Below are positions 53,491 to 63,418 of a stretch of 64,000 nucleotides of DNA, piece by piece (within the stretch, counting starts at the first letter, position 1; each line of letters begins with the position of its first letter). The DNA is from Brytella acorum (GTDB lineage: Bacteria; Pseudomonadota; Alphaproteobacteria; Acetobacterales; Acetobacteraceae): positions 124,001-188,000 of the forward strand of contig NZ_JARBJP010000005.1 in NCBI RefSeq assembly GCF_029309905.1. The letters run 5' to 3'. Below the pieces are notes generated by a model. That model saw only the letters and a list, made by a program, of their open reading frames with translations. It was not told the origin of the DNA and made no database searches. A program made the translations under genes and the position numbers.

Positions 53491-55458
53491 ATGCTCATGC
53501 GCGAACACGTTTTTGCCCTTTTGCTTCTTGCGGGTGCCTCAGTACCCCTCGCTGCGGCGCAGGCGGCTCCACTCATGCATCTGTTTTCCGAACCCGCACT
53601 GTCTTCGGATGGGAGGCATCTGGCGACGCTTGAGGGCGATGAAAATCCGAAACCCGGCGAGCACGTCATCAAGCATATTGTGCTGCGCGATCTCACGGGC
53701 CCAGCGGATGCCGTAACGACCACGGTCGATACCGGCTGCCCCACCTGCACGCTTTCCGATCTTACATGGAGCCGCGATGGGCAGCACCTGGCGTTCATCA
53801 TGCGCCAGCCGGGGGACGCGATGCGTCGGGTCGAGATCGTCGATGTCACCGGAGCGCATCGTCAGGAGCGCCTCGCCTTCAAGGGCTCCTTGCAGGATCT
53901 GCGTTTCGGCCCTGATGGCACGCTCGCCGTGCTCGCCATCGAAAACGCGCGTCGCGATCCAGGCGCGTTGCAGGCAGGTGCGCCGCAAACTGGGGAAATC
54001 GATGCGCAGGAAGACGAACAGCGTATCGCGACCGTCGTGGATGGCCACCTTGAGTGGCAGTCACCTGCTGATCTCTACGTGTACGAATATGACTGGCGCA
54101 CGGATGGCCCGTCCGGAAAGGCCACCTTTGTTGGAACCGGCGCGGCGGGCAACGGCGACAACAACTGGTGGCTGGCCCATCTTTTCGCGTTCGAAAACGG
54201 GCAGTCGCGCTTGCTCTATGCTCCGCCGATCGATCAGCAGCTCGGCTTGCCGCATGTTTCGCCCGACGGACGTTCCGTCGTGTTTATCGGTGGGCTGATG
54301 AGTGACTTCAGCTTCTTCGGTGGCGATGTGTTCAGTCTTGAGCTCGACACGTCGCATGCAAAGCCACGCAATCTCACGCCGGGACTGCCAGCGACCGTGA
54401 CAGGACTTTCCTGGTGTGGTTCGAGGCTTGTCGCGTCGGCGCTCCAGGGCGCGCAAAGCGTGTTTTTCTCAGTAGGGGCTGGCAAGCCCGAGGAGATGGG
54501 ACGGAGCGACGATCTCATTTCCACCGGCGGCGGCGAACCGGGACTGGTCTGTGCGGGCGATCAGAGCGCGGCGGTCAGGCAAAGTTTCACGGTCGCACCG
54601 GAACTCGTTGCCGGACCGATTGGGCGCTGGAAGCCTCTGACCCGCGCCAATGCCGATATGCCCGCCAATGCGCATGCTCGGAGTGTGACCTGGAAAAGTG
54701 ACGGTTTTACCGTGCAGGGCTGGCTGTTGACCCCTCTTGAGCGCAAGCCGGGTGTCGAACATGAAGGCAAGGTGCCGCTCGTGACCAAGGTGCATGGCGG
54801 CCCGTCCGGCGCCGTAACGCCGCGCTATCTTGCGACGCGAACCATGAACAAGGAACTGCTTGACGGAGGGTATGACATCTTCATGCCCAGCCCGCGTGGC
54901 AGCTATGGACAGGGTGAAGCCTTCACACGTGCGAATCGTAAGGATTTTGGCCACGGAGATCTGCGTGACATTCTGCGAGGCGTGGATGCGGTGGAGAAAA
55001 TCGCTCCCGTGGATGATGGACGCCTTGGCATCATGGGGTATTCCTATGGTGGCTACATGACGATGTGGACGGTCACCCAGACCAATCGCTTCAAGGCCGC
55101 CGTCGCGGGTGGCGGCATCGCGAACTGGCAGTCCTATTATGGCCAGAATGGTATTTCCGGCTGGATGCCGCCGTTCTTCGGCGCGACGGTCTATGACGAT
55201 CCGGCGGTCTATGCAAAGTCGTCCCCGATCAATTTCATTCGTAACGTCAAGACGCCGACTTTCATTTATGTCGGAGCAAATGATGAGGAATGTCCCCCTG
55301 CGCAGAGCCTTGAGTTTTATCGTGCGCTGAAATTTCTCGGTGTCCCTACGAAGCTCGTGATATATCCGGGCGAGGGCCACGGCATTCGCGATCCTCATCA
55401 TGATCAGGACTCGAACGAACGCAGTGTCGCGTGGTTCGACACCTATCTTTCAAAATAA
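53491..55458 (+). CDS. Secreted S9-family prolyl-oligopeptidase-type peptidase
   Basis: Exported serine peptidase of 655 residues. The ATG at 53491 begins a signal peptide (MREHVFALLLLAGASVPL, cut near AAAQAAP), after GGAA six bases upstream; the frame also runs back into the RND gene, which is a shadow. An N-terminal beta-propeller (~30-400) precedes the alpha/beta hydrolase catalytic part: VHGGPSGAVTP, nucleophile Ser in GYSYGGYMTMW, GANDEECPP Asp region and GEGHGIRDPHH with catalytic His. It trims dipeptides or acylated peptides outside the cytoplasm. Confidence 0.9.
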   Translation: MLMREHVFALLLLAGASVPLAAAQAAPLMHLFSEPALSSDGRHLATLEGDENPKPGEHVIKHIVLRDLTGPADAVTTTVDTGCPTCTLSDLTWSRDGQHLAFIMRQPGDAMRRVEIVDVTGAHRQERLAFKGSLQDLRFGPDGTLAVLAIENARRDPGALQAGAPQTGEIDAQEDEQRIATVVDGHLEWQSPADLYVYEYDWRTDGPSGKATFVGTGAAGNGDNNWWLAHLFAFENGQSRLLYAPPIDQQLGLPHVSPDGRSVVFIGGLMSDFSFFGGDVFSLELDTSHAKPRNLTPGLPATVTGLSWCGSRLVASALQGAQSVFFSVGAGKPEEMGRSDDLISTGGGEPGLVCAGDQSAAVRQSFTVAPELVAGPIGRWKPLTRANADMPANAHARSVTWKSDGFTVQGWLLTPLERKPGVEHEGKVPLVTKVHGGPSGAVTPRYLATRTMNKELLDGGYDIFMPSPRGSYGQGEAFTRANRKDFGHGDLRDILRGVDAVEKIAPVDDGRLGIMGYSYGGYMTMWTVTQTNRFKAAVAGGGIANWQSYYGQNGISGWMPPFFGATVYDDPAVYAKSSPINFIRNVKTPTFIYVGANDEECPPAQSLEFYRALKFLGVPTKLVIYPGEGHGIRDPHHDQDSNERSVAWFDTYLSK

Positions 55459-55465
55459 ACGGTCA

Positions 55466-55493
55466 ACATACGGTCGCGCGAGCGGTCGTATGT
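55466..55493 (+). terminator. Hairpin after the S9 peptidase
   Basis: Arms ACATACG (55466-55472) and CGTATGT (55487-55493) flank an inner CGC/GCG pair around a GCGA tetraloop, with two G-T wobbles between. The resulting 12-bp stem lies 8 bp after the stop; no clear T-run follows, so termination strength is uncertain. Confidence 0.5.
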
Positions 55494-55675
55494 CCAAGTT
55501 TGCAATGATATTACAGAAAAATTTCCTCGAAAGATCGACAAAACTCCTGACGTGAACTCGATAAAATCGAGAACCGGGAATGCTTCTCATGTGGGGTATC
55601 ATTATCTTTATTTGTTGTTTTCGATCCGTATGTGTTAGCCCTCTCCTATCGTGGCATATATAAAGTCTATTATCA

Positions 55676-57109
55676 TTGACGTCTTCCTACGCAGCACTTG
55701 ATCTTATTCCTGATTTGGTGGGTCTGTTTCGAGCCGATGGGAGATATGAATTTTTCAATGAAGCTTGGCGAGAGCGCGCCGGGATCTATGCGGAGCATTT
55801 CCTGTCATCCCGGTGGATCGAGTGCCTTCATGAGGCAGACCGGCATGTCGTTCATGAGCTGTTCGCGAAATCCTTTGCTTCTCGCAATGCGTATGATCTC
55901 GACATTCGCCTGGTAGAAAATACAGGCGCGCGCCGCTGGTATCGTCTGCGGTTGCAGCCGGCACCGGAAAGCGCCTGCGAAACGGACCTTTGGCTTTGTA
56001 TCCTGAGGGATATTCACCAACGCAAACAACGTGAAATCGACATGGAGCGCAGACTGACGGCCCAGTCGAGCATGCTGGACGCTACCCGGGACTGCATCAA
56101 ACTGATCTCGACCGATGGCACGCTGATGCACATGAACAAGGCAGGTTGTGCCGCTTTGAGCGTTAACGAAGCTTCAGGTTTCGGTATGAAGTGGCTGTCT
56201 CTTCTGCCGGAAGATATTCATGAGGCTGGTGAAGAGGCACTTCGGATTGCAGCGAGTGGTCAATCGTCGCGTTTCCCCGGCATGAGCGCAGCCCCGGGGG
56301 AAAATGTGCGTCACTGGGACAATATGCTGACCCCGTTGCTCAACAGGCGGGGGGAGACCGAGACTATACTATGCGTTTCGCGTGACGTGACGTCTCAGTG
56401 GGAAAATGAGCGCCGCATCGAACTTCTCCTGCAGGAACTCAATCATCGGTCGAAAAATATGCTTTCCGTCGTGCAGGCTCTGATCCGTCGCAGCGTTCCC
56501 GATCCGCAGGCGGATTTCGTCGTCGCACTTGAGCAGCGTCTCGTGTCCATCGCCCGAAGTCAGGATATGCTTGTAAATGGCGAGTGGGTCGGCATGACCG
56601 TTTGCGAACTGGTTCGGTCCCAGACAACCATCGTTGGCGACGTGCACGAAAAGCGCATTATTGTCAGGGGGGACCCTGGTCTTCGTTTGCGTGCGAATGC
56701 GGCTGGAATGCTAGGACTGGCCCTTCATGAACTGGCTACGAACGCTCTCAAATATGGTGCGCTTTCCAATGATCGCGGCGTGGTCACTATTTCATGGACG
56801 CTCATGGATGGCGCAGGAACGGGTTGTCCGCAGTTCTGCTTGCGTTGGGTTGAGTCGGGCGGTCCGGAAGTGTCGTCCCCGCGTCATCGTGGTTTCGGAA
56901 CCGCCATTATCGGACGCAATCCGCTCTCCCGTCATGGTGTGAATGTCACACATGCATTCGAACGAAGCGGTGTACGTTGGGAAGTGAGCGCACCTGTCGC
57001 AGATATTTTGGCGATTACTGTACCGCAGGCATCTGTGGAGACAACAGGCATCCGAGCGGAACAGCCGCTTGCAGACTCAGTATTGGGTTCCTCGTCCGTG
57101 CTCCTTTGA
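55676..57109 (+). CDS. PAS-containing HWE-type sensor histidine kinase
   Basis: Soluble sensor kinase of 477 residues: PAS domain (~6-120, AALDLIPDLVGLFRADGRYE), a second PAS (~130-250), then an HWE kinase domain. The phospho-accepting His is in QELNHRSKNMLSVVQALIRR; ATP-binding ALHELATNALKYGALS and the W-x-E motif (LRWVESGGP) give the family its name. No membrane segment is present. The only start after the in-frame stop is a TTG at 55676; the first ATG would cut into the domains. No response regulator gene is nearby, so the partner is elsewhere. Confidence 0.87.
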   Translation: MTSSYAALDLIPDLVGLFRADGRYEFFNEAWRERAGIYAEHFLSSRWIECLHEADRHVVHELFAKSFASRNAYDLDIRLVENTGARRWYRLRLQPAPESACETDLWLCILRDIHQRKQREIDMERRLTAQSSMLDATRDCIKLISTDGTLMHMNKAGCAALSVNEASGFGMKWLSLLPEDIHEAGEEALRIAASGQSSRFPGMSAAPGENVRHWDNMLTPLLNRRGETETILCVSRDVTSQWENERRIELLLQELNHRSKNMLSVVQALIRRSVPDPQADFVVALEQRLVSIARSQDMLVNGEWVGMTVCELVRSQTTIVGDVHEKRIIVRGDPGLRLRANAAGMLGLALHELATNALKYGALSNDRGVVTISWTLMDGAGTGCPQFCLRWVESGGPEVSSPRHRGFGTAIIGRNPLSRHGVNVTHAFERSGVRWEVSAPVADILAITVPQASVETTGIRAEQPLADSVLGSSSVLL

Positions 57110-57362
57110 GACTGCGCCCGCGCGCTAGCGAATTAAAACGCGGATAGATATTGTCCGTGTATGGCACTTATTGGCGTCTGTACCGAATATGGCCTTCATA
57201 GTCTGATCTGGCTGGTCGATAATCCCGAACCCGTCCTAAAGTTTCGGCCACGCCCGCAACCATGGTTCGAGTGAGAGCCGTGGTATCCTTAAAGGGTTGA
57301 TACGCGGATAAAAAGCCTGACGCATGCGTGGCCGCTGGTGAGACGTCGCGACAAATTCTTGC

Positions 57363-58532
57363 TTATGTGTCTGAGGACACCAGTCCGCGGAGCCAGGTTT
57401 CGCAGCGGCCAAGTTGCTCCAGTGTGACAAATTCGTCTGCTTTGTGGGCGTGGAGGATCGATCCGGGTCCGCAGACTAACGTCTCGATTCCGGCTTTCTG
57501 GAAAAGCCCTGCCTCTGTGCCGTAAGAAACACATCCGCCATGCATCTTTCCCAGCGAAGAAACAATGGGTATCAGGGCGTCGCAGCGCAGTGTCCGCATG
57601 GCGGGAACGTGGGCGCGTCGATGGAGAACAACATCGGCGTTGCGATCCTCCCGTCGCATATCAGGCAATATTGTCTCCGATATGTAGGTTCTGATGGCGG
57701 TTTCGACCGCTTCATCATCGTGGGTGGGTAAAGTCCGGAAAGCAAAAGTGAAAACACAGCTTTCAGGGACGGTATTGGTTGCGACCCCGCCCTGAATGGT
57801 GCCGACGACGAGCGTGCTGAAAGGAGGATCGAAGGCGAGATCCTGTTTCTCCTCGGAGCGCATGTTCTCGGCGATTTTCTGAAGAAACATGATAAGTCTG
57901 GTCGCATAATGGATAGCGTTCACTCCGTGATCGGGGTCGGCGGAATGACAGGCCTTACCCTGCACATGGCATTCGAACACCCGTGACGCTTTGTGGGATA
58001 CGACGGGCATCATGTCGGTCGGTTCGCCGACGATGCAGGCGCGCGGACGATAGCCCCGCGCGACCAGGTCGGAGATCATCGAAGGGGCGCCAAGACAGCC
58101 CAGTTCTTCGTCGTAGGACAGGGCATAGTGCACAGGGCGAGAGGGGGGCCTTGCTGCAAACGTCTCGGCCAGGGCGATAGCGACACCAAGAAATCCCTTC
58201 ATGTCACACGCGCCCCGTCCGTAGAGACGGTCCTGACGGATATCCATCGCGAAAGGATCGGATGACCAGTCCTGTCCGTCCACCGGCACGACATCCGTAT
58301 GACCCGAGAGGATCAGACCATCCTTGTGACAGCCTGACCGGCCGGGCAATGTCGCGAAAAGATTGGCTTTGGTCCCGGCCACATTCGTGGTGAGACATAC
58401 GTCCAAGCCTAATCCCGTGAAATGTTCGGAAACCTCGTCTATGAGCGCCATATTCGAGTCGGAAGAGATGCTATGGTGCGCAATCAGGCGTTCGATCCAC
58501 CCGAGTGAGCTTTCTGTTGGCCTGTCCGCCAT
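57363..58532 (-). CDS. argE: M20-family deacylase (acetylornithine deacetylase-like)
   Basis: Cytosolic zinc peptidase/deacylase of 389 residues. Zinc motifs: ILSGHTDVVPV, YGRGACDMKGF and the catalytic Glu pair YDEELGCLG; HSADPDHGVNA follows in the lid. It resembles ArgE, which removes acetyl from N-acetylornithine, but M20 enzymes are broad and could act on other N-acylated amino acids. A start at 58583 overlaps the receptor terminator, so the ATG at 58532 preceded by GGGAAG is used. Last gene of the minus-strand transport cluster. Confidence 0.82.
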   Translation of the reverse strand: MADRPTESSLGWIERLIAHHSISSDSNMALIDEVSEHFTGLGLDVCLTTNVAGTKANLFATLPGRSGCHKDGLILSGHTDVVPVDGQDWSSDPFAMDIRQDRLYGRGACDMKGFLGVAIALAETFAARPPSRPVHYALSYDEELGCLGAPSMISDLVARGYRPRACIVGEPTDMMPVVSHKASRVFECHVQGKACHSADPDHGVNAIHYATRLIMFLQKIAENMRSEEKQDLAFDPPFSTLVVGTIQGGVATNTVPESCVFTFAFRTLPTHDDEAVETAIRTYISETILPDMRREDRNADVVLHRRAHVPAMRTLRCDALIPIVSSLGKMHGGCVSYGTEAGLFQKAGIETLVCGPGSILHAHKADEFVTLEQLGRCETWLRGLVSSDT

Positions 58533-58557
58533 ATCTTCCCGGTCTTTCCAACAGAAA

Positions 58558-58580
58558 AGGCATGCCGTCATGGCATGCCT
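58558..58580 (-). terminator. Rho-independent terminator of the second TonB-receptor gene
   Basis: Minus-strand stem AGGCATGCC / GGCATGCCT (perfect 9 bp) with a 5-base loop is followed by TTTTC on that strand. It lies 23 bp after the receptor stop and before the ArgE-like start, so the deacylase needs its own promoter or read-through. Confidence 0.85.
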
Positions 58581-58603
58581 CAATATATCGCGGATCGGAA
58601 AAA

Positions 58604-61051
58604 TCAGAAATTGGCGCTGATCGATCCGAAGAACATGCGCGGCGCGCCGACCAGAAAAGACTGGTAGGCGAGCGCGCCGGTGGCAATGTTCGTCGGGTTG
58701 CCGTTCTCACCCATCGTCGCGATGTAATGCGTGTTTTGCAGGTTGGCGACGCTGAACGAAAGCGTCAGATCCTTGGCGGGTTTCAGATTGTCATGGATTA
58801 CAGGCAATTTGCTGAGATTATACTGAATGCCAAGGTTCGAAAGCCAGTAAGACGGCACCTTGACGTCGCCTGTATAGCTGAAATTCCGGCGGCTGTTGTA
58901 GCTGGCATCGATATAGGCGGTCAGGCCTTTCCAGTCATAGGATAGACGGGTTTTGTACATGTAGCGCGGATAGTTGACGATCTGCGCGCCCTTGAGATGA
59001 TAGATGGTGCCAGCTTCGGTGATGTTGTTGTCATAGGTTGCGTGATCGTAGCTGAGACTGTTCGTGAACATCAGGTTGCGGATCGGCATGATGGTCAGGG
59101 CCGCGTCCACGCCGTTCATGGTGACACCGCCGACGTTGGCCACGGTTGAGATCGGGTTGACCGAGGAGCCGGATGTCACCTGTTGCAGACGATTGTTGAA
59201 ATTGGTGCGATAGCCGTAAAGTGACAGGCCGACGCGCTCGCTGGAATAACGATAGCCGACGGCATAAGTCCAGTCCGTTTCGGGCCTGAAAGAGGACTGG
59301 CCCGCCTCGAAAGCCGTCTGCGTCACCGCGAAAGGCGAGGCGCATAACTTGTAGCCACATTGCGCGTAGGTGTGGACGTTCTCCGAAATATCGAAGAACA
59401 GCTCATGATGCTGGAGAAAATGCCAGTCGGCGCTGATATGCGGCAGGAACGCCTTCGCTGTGGTCAGGCCGACGCCGCTCGCAAGTTGGGTTCCCGCGCC
59501 GTAATAGTCTGGATTGGCATAACCATTCCCCACGCGCGTTGTGCTCAGGACAGATTTGAAACCGAAATGCAGCGCGAGATGCTCGATCGGATGGTACGTG
59601 TCCTGAACGAAGGCCGTGAAGGTATTGGTGTTATAATCCTGATTGAAGATCTCGGCGAACGGATGCTTCCAGTAATTCAGCGGATTCGGCAAAGCCGACG
59701 TCATTTTTCCATCGACGATATTGGGCATTTCAAAGTCGTACTGGGGAGAGCGGAAATTATTGTTCTCATACCAGACGCCGCCGCCAAGCTGATTATTCTC
59801 GGTATCGTAATGGATGCGTGACAGGATGCCGAAACGCTGAATGGCGGGGGCTTTTCTCAGCTCCGAAAGAGGAGAACCGTTCGGAGAGGGGTAATAAGGC
59901 GTGGTCCATGTCGACTGGTTGGTCTCGCCATGTCCGTAAGCCGTCGTATCCCACAGGAGGTGATCCGTGAGTTGCAGATGAGCGCGCAGACCACCCATAT
60001 AATCCTCACTGTTGAGGGTCGCGTCGTAATAGGCAGAGTCCTCGGGGTCTTCCAGGCCCGCAAACGAGGGTTGGAAAATACCGTTGGCGGCGTCGATGGC
60101 CGTCTGGAGGCCGCTCTGCTTGCCATTATAGTAGTTCGTGACGTTATAGCCGACTTTCCTGATGACTTCGGGAGAAGCGTCCGGCGTCGAGAACTGGTGT
60201 TCGTCCGCCCAGTCGAAATAGGCCGACAAGAAACTTTCCGCACCGAGAGGCTGGATGAGCTTCGCATTGACCTGCTGGACGAACTGGTCTCCGGTCCCTT
60301 TCCAGATCTGGCCGTCCTGGCGGCTGTAGGAGGTATAGAAGCGCGTGCCGGTCCGGTTCAGGTCGCCGCTGTCGAAGCGCAGGAACGTGTGGTAGTTCGC
60401 GTAACTTCCAAAGCCCTGGCTGATCGTGCCCCCCAGTTTGTGCAGCGGGTCGCGCGAGACGTAGGCCAGCGATCCGCCGAGATTGCTCGTCGAGGCGACA
60501 TCTTCGGCGCCCGCCGATTGTGAGACGTCGATCCGCGCGACGTTTTCAGATGAAATCGCGAGGAGTGTGTTCAGGCCGTTATAATTTCGCAACGACTGCT
60601 CGCCGAGCGGCATGCCGTCGAGCGTAAAGCCGATCTCCTGCTGTTGAAAACCATGCATGAAGAGCTGCTGCGACCAGATGTCGATGCCCTGTGGTTCGGC
60701 CGACTGGAACATGACGCCGGGAAGTTGCGAAAGCACTTTCAGCGGATTGGTGCCGGCAGGTGCTTGCGATAACAGTTTCTGACTGACCGTCACCAGCGCG
60801 CCATGCGTGATGTGAGCCGCTTTGACGTCGAAGGTTTCAGACGTCGAGCTCAGGTAAAACGCGGGCTTTTTTTCCGGTAGCGGAGTTTTGGCGGTCACGG
60901 CTGTTTTTTTTGTTTCGGTCGGCGGTGTGGACCGATGCTTGACGGTCCGCGCCTTCACGGGGGTTGCAGTCTGCGCGGAAGCGAGGCCCGTGCCAATCGA
61001 AATAAGCATTGTGGAGAACAGACACAATTTCGACAGGGGTATCATCCGCAT
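58604..61051 (-). CDS. TonB-dependent outer-membrane receptor
   Basis: Receptor of 815 residues. Signal peptide SKLCLFSTMLISIGTGLASA, a Lys/Thr/Pro-rich linker, then a plug domain (LSQLPGVMFQSAEPQGIDIW, GFTLDGMPLGEQSLRNYNGL, then GAEDVASTSNLGGSLAYVSR) and barrel with C-terminal FFGSISANF. ATG at 61051 has GGTGGA six bases upstream; a longer frame to 61114 lacks a site. It clusters with an NCS1 permease and an amino acid ABC transporter, which hints at a nitrogen-compound ligand rather than iron. No siderophore gene is near. Confidence 0.9.
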   Translation of the reverse strand: MRMIPLSKLCLFSTMLISIGTGLASAQTATPVKARTVKHRSTPPTETKKTAVTAKTPLPEKKPAFYLSSTSETFDVKAAHITHGALVTVSQKLLSQAPAGTNPLKVLSQLPGVMFQSAEPQGIDIWSQQLFMHGFQQQEIGFTLDGMPLGEQSLRNYNGLNTLLAISSENVARIDVSQSAGAEDVASTSNLGGSLAYVSRDPLHKLGGTISQGFGSYANYHTFLRFDSGDLNRTGTRFYTSYSRQDGQIWKGTGDQFVQQVNAKLIQPLGAESFLSAYFDWADEHQFSTPDASPEVIRKVGYNVTNYYNGKQSGLQTAIDAANGIFQPSFAGLEDPEDSAYYDATLNSEDYMGGLRAHLQLTDHLLWDTTAYGHGETNQSTWTTPYYPSPNGSPLSELRKAPAIQRFGILSRIHYDTENNQLGGGVWYENNNFRSPQYDFEMPNIVDGKMTSALPNPLNYWKHPFAEIFNQDYNTNTFTAFVQDTYHPIEHLALHFGFKSVLSTTRVGNGYANPDYYGAGTQLASGVGLTTAKAFLPHISADWHFLQHHELFFDISENVHTYAQCGYKLCASPFAVTQTAFEAGQSSFRPETDWTYAVGYRYSSERVGLSLYGYRTNFNNRLQQVTSGSSVNPISTVANVGGVTMNGVDAALTIMPIRNLMFTNSLSYDHATYDNNITEAGTIYHLKGAQIVNYPRYMYKTRLSYDWKGLTAYIDASYNSRRNFSYTGDVKVPSYWLSNLGIQYNLSKLPVIHDNLKPAKDLTLSFSVANLQNTHYIATMGENGNPTNIATGALAYQSFLVGAPRMFFGSISANF

Positions 61052-61206
61052 GTTTATCCACCCAATAGGCAATGCGCAGGCTGCTTGAGCCTCGCTGTGA
61101 TGAGACAGTGCCATTTCCTCAAATCTGCCGTAACGGCGTCGCTGCTCGTTTCGAGCCTAAAATGTCTATACGAGTATAGTCAACGGGATTCGTATCGAAA
61201 CAGAAA

Positions 61207-62589
61207 TTAAGAGAGTCTGGATGTCGCACGTACGACCAGGACGTACGCCAGACCTGTCAGAGACAGACCAAAAATCCACGATAGATCCGCACCACCGAAG
61301 AATTGCGCGATCGGACCTTCATAGAGCTCATTTGAGAGAAAAGGGATCTGCACCAGAAGGCCGAAAACATAGGCGAGCAGGGCGGGAACATTAAAGCGGC
61401 CATACACGCCGCCATCAGCCGCGAAAAACGAGGGGATGTCGTAGCTGCCGTGACGCAGGATATAATAATCCACCAGATTGATCGCCGACCATGGGACCAT
61501 GATCGCCATCAGCAGTTCAAGAAAGCCAGCATAGGCTGAGTCGAACTGCGAGGCCATGGCCATCGCCACGAAGAGGGACGCGGCGAGCAGCCCTGTCGTC
61601 AGGCCGATTCGCCAGCCGCGCCCGAAATGTTTCCAGGGGATGATTGTCTGGAAAACGGTAATCGATGACAGGGCGCCGCAATAGAGGTTCATCGCATTGG
61701 CGACGATAATGCCGAGCGAGAGAACGCCGAGAACGGGCGCGCCCCATCCGCCGAAGGCGCGTGTGAGGACGGCCGTCACCTCCGCGCCCGTGACGATCCC
61801 CACGAGCATGGCGATGAAGGAGCCCAGAACGCATCCCCAGTAGGTGGAATGAAAGGCCTGACGTTCTCCAGACCGACTGCTCGGCAGATAGCGCGAGTAG
61901 TCGGAAACATAGGGGGCGTAGGCGATCTGCCATAAAGCGGCGATCGACATCGCGCCCAGGAATCCCGGGATCGTATCGTGGCCCCCGGTGATCCACCATG
62001 TCGCCGTATGCGGAACATTCATGAATGCGACGGCGAGGCACGCAAACACCGCGCCACCACATAGAACGGCCGCGATACGCGTCGCATTGTGAATCGCGCG
62101 ATAGCCGAACACCGCGGGTATGAGAGACAGCAGGGAGACGACGATCATGCCCGGTGTGCCGTCGAGGCCTGGGATGATCGACGATAACCCCTGACCGCCC
62201 AGAACAAGGTTGGATGCCGAAAAGCCGAGGAACATGACGACAATCAGCGCCGTCATGGGGGCCGCTCCCAGCATGCCGAACTGCGCGCGGGACTGGACCA
62301 TCTGCGGGATGCCGAGATGCGGGCCCTGCGCCGCATGGAGGGCCATGAAGAGACCGCCGACGAGATTGCCCACGAGGGCGGCGGCGAGAGCCGTAAGAGG
62401 CGTCAGATGAAACGTGCCGCGCATGACGCCGCCTGTCGTGACGGTAAGCATGGTCATGTTGGCGCCAAACCACAGTCCGAAAAGATCCCTGGCCGTTCCG
62501 TGACGCTCGGACGTCGGGACCGGGTAGATGGTCTGGAACTCCACACCCGTATCAGCCGGGGCGTCGGTCATGGTCGGGTGTGCGGTCAT
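61207..62589 (-). CDS. NCS1-family nucleobase/hydantoin permease
   Basis: Inner-membrane transporter of 460 residues with about 12 helices. MTAHPTMTDAPADTGVEFQT starts the true N-terminus (GCAGGTG lies just before the ATG at 62589); the longer frame upstream overlaps the intergenic region. LFGLWFGANMTMLTVTTGG, YAPYVSDYSRYLP and PWSAINLVDYYILR are NCS1 motifs of cytosine/purine/hydantoin/allantoin cation symporters. The gap to the receptor gene is 155 bp and to the ABC gene is 43 bp, so it fits one operon with the ABC genes. The ligand is unknown. Confidence 0.87.
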   Translation of the reverse strand: MTAHPTMTDAPADTGVEFQTIYPVPTSERHGTARDLFGLWFGANMTMLTVTTGGVMRGTFHLTPLTALAAALVGNLVGGLFMALHAAQGPHLGIPQMVQSRAQFGMLGAAPMTALIVVMFLGFSASNLVLGGQGLSSIIPGLDGTPGMIVVSLLSLIPAVFGYRAIHNATRIAAVLCGGAVFACLAVAFMNVPHTATWWITGGHDTIPGFLGAMSIAALWQIAYAPYVSDYSRYLPSSRSGERQAFHSTYWGCVLGSFIAMLVGIVTGAEVTAVLTRAFGGWGAPVLGVLSLGIIVANAMNLYCGALSSITVFQTIIPWKHFGRGWRIGLTTGLLAASLFVAMAMASQFDSAYAGFLELLMAIMVPWSAINLVDYYILRHGSYDIPSFFAADGGVYGRFNVPALLAYVFGLLVQIPFLSNELYEGPIAQFFGGADLSWIFGLSLTGLAYVLVVRATSRLS

Positions 62590-62632
62590 AATCACCTGCG
62601 TTAGACATTCGGGAAAAATCGGGACGCTACGC

Positions 62633-63418
62633 TCAGTGCGCGGCAGCGGCCATAAAAGTCCGGATACGACCGGGATTCGTTTTGTGCAGCAGAAGGGCGG
62701 GCGATCCGCTTTCGAGGATATGACCATCGGCGCAGAAATGAACCGTCGTCGCAATGCTTTTTACGAGGCGCATGTCATGCGTGACGATCAGCATGGTCAT
62801 GCCCTCCGCCGAAAGGTCGCGCATCACGCTCTGGACTTCCTGGACCAGTCCCGGGTCCAGCGCGCTCGTCGGTTCGTCGAACAGGATGAGCGCGGGTGAC
62901 ATGGCCAGCGCGCGTGCGATCGCCACGCGCTGCTTCTGGCCGCCCGAAAGCTGATCGGGATAGAATTCCGCACGATCGAGCATGCCGACGCGCGCGAGGC
63001 AGGTGCGCGCGCGTTCGCGCGCTTCGTCCTTGTGGCGACGCAGGACGACGATCTGACCTTCCATGACGTTTTCGATGACCGTCCGGTGCGAAAACAGATT
63101 GAAGTGCTGAAAGACCATCGGCATACGCGCGCGAGCGGCCTGCAGGGCGCGTTCCGGAGCGGTATGGAAAACATTCCCGTCTTCGGAGCACAGGCGCTCG
63201 CCAAAAAAGGTGATTTCTCCCGCTTCCGGTTTTTCGAGAAAGTTGATGCAGCGCAGGATGGTGGACTTTCCGGCCCCGCTCGGCCCGATCAGGCATGCGA
63301 TTTCGCCCTGGTGGACGGAAAGATCGACGCTCTTGAGAACCGGGTTACCGGCATAGGACTTGCGGAGTTGCCGCACCGAGAGAACGGGCGTGGAGGACGG
63401 GGCGGAAAAGGCGTTCAA
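62633..63418 (-). CDS. Polar amino acid ABC transporter ATP-binding protein
   Basis: ATPase of 261 residues with Walker A IGPSGAGKSTILRCINFLEK, the signature LSGGQKQRVAIARAL and Walker B ILFDEPTSALDP, closest to GlnQ/HisP. The start is TTG, overlapping the permease stop (TTGA), which is unusual but gives the best N-terminus (SVRQLRKSYAGN begins ~15 residues later). Energises uptake with the permease encoded just upstream. Confidence 0.93.
   Translation of the reverse strand: MNAFSAPSSTPVLSVRQLRKSYAGNPVLKSVDLSVHQGEIACLIGPSGAGKSTILRCINFLEKPEAGEITFFGERLCSEDGNVFHTAPERALQAARARMPMVFQHFNLFSHRTVIENVMEGQIVVLRRHKDEARERARTCLARVGMLDRAEFYPDQLSGGQKQRVAIARALAMSPALILFDEPTSALDPGLVQEVQSVMRDLSAEGMTMLIVTHDMRLVKSIATTVHFCADGHILESGSPALLLHKTNPGRIRTFMAAAAH

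Noticed and set aside
57363-58532. argE as part of an arginine biosynthesis operon
   Set aside because: No other arg gene is present and it neighbours transporters; other M20 activities remain possible.
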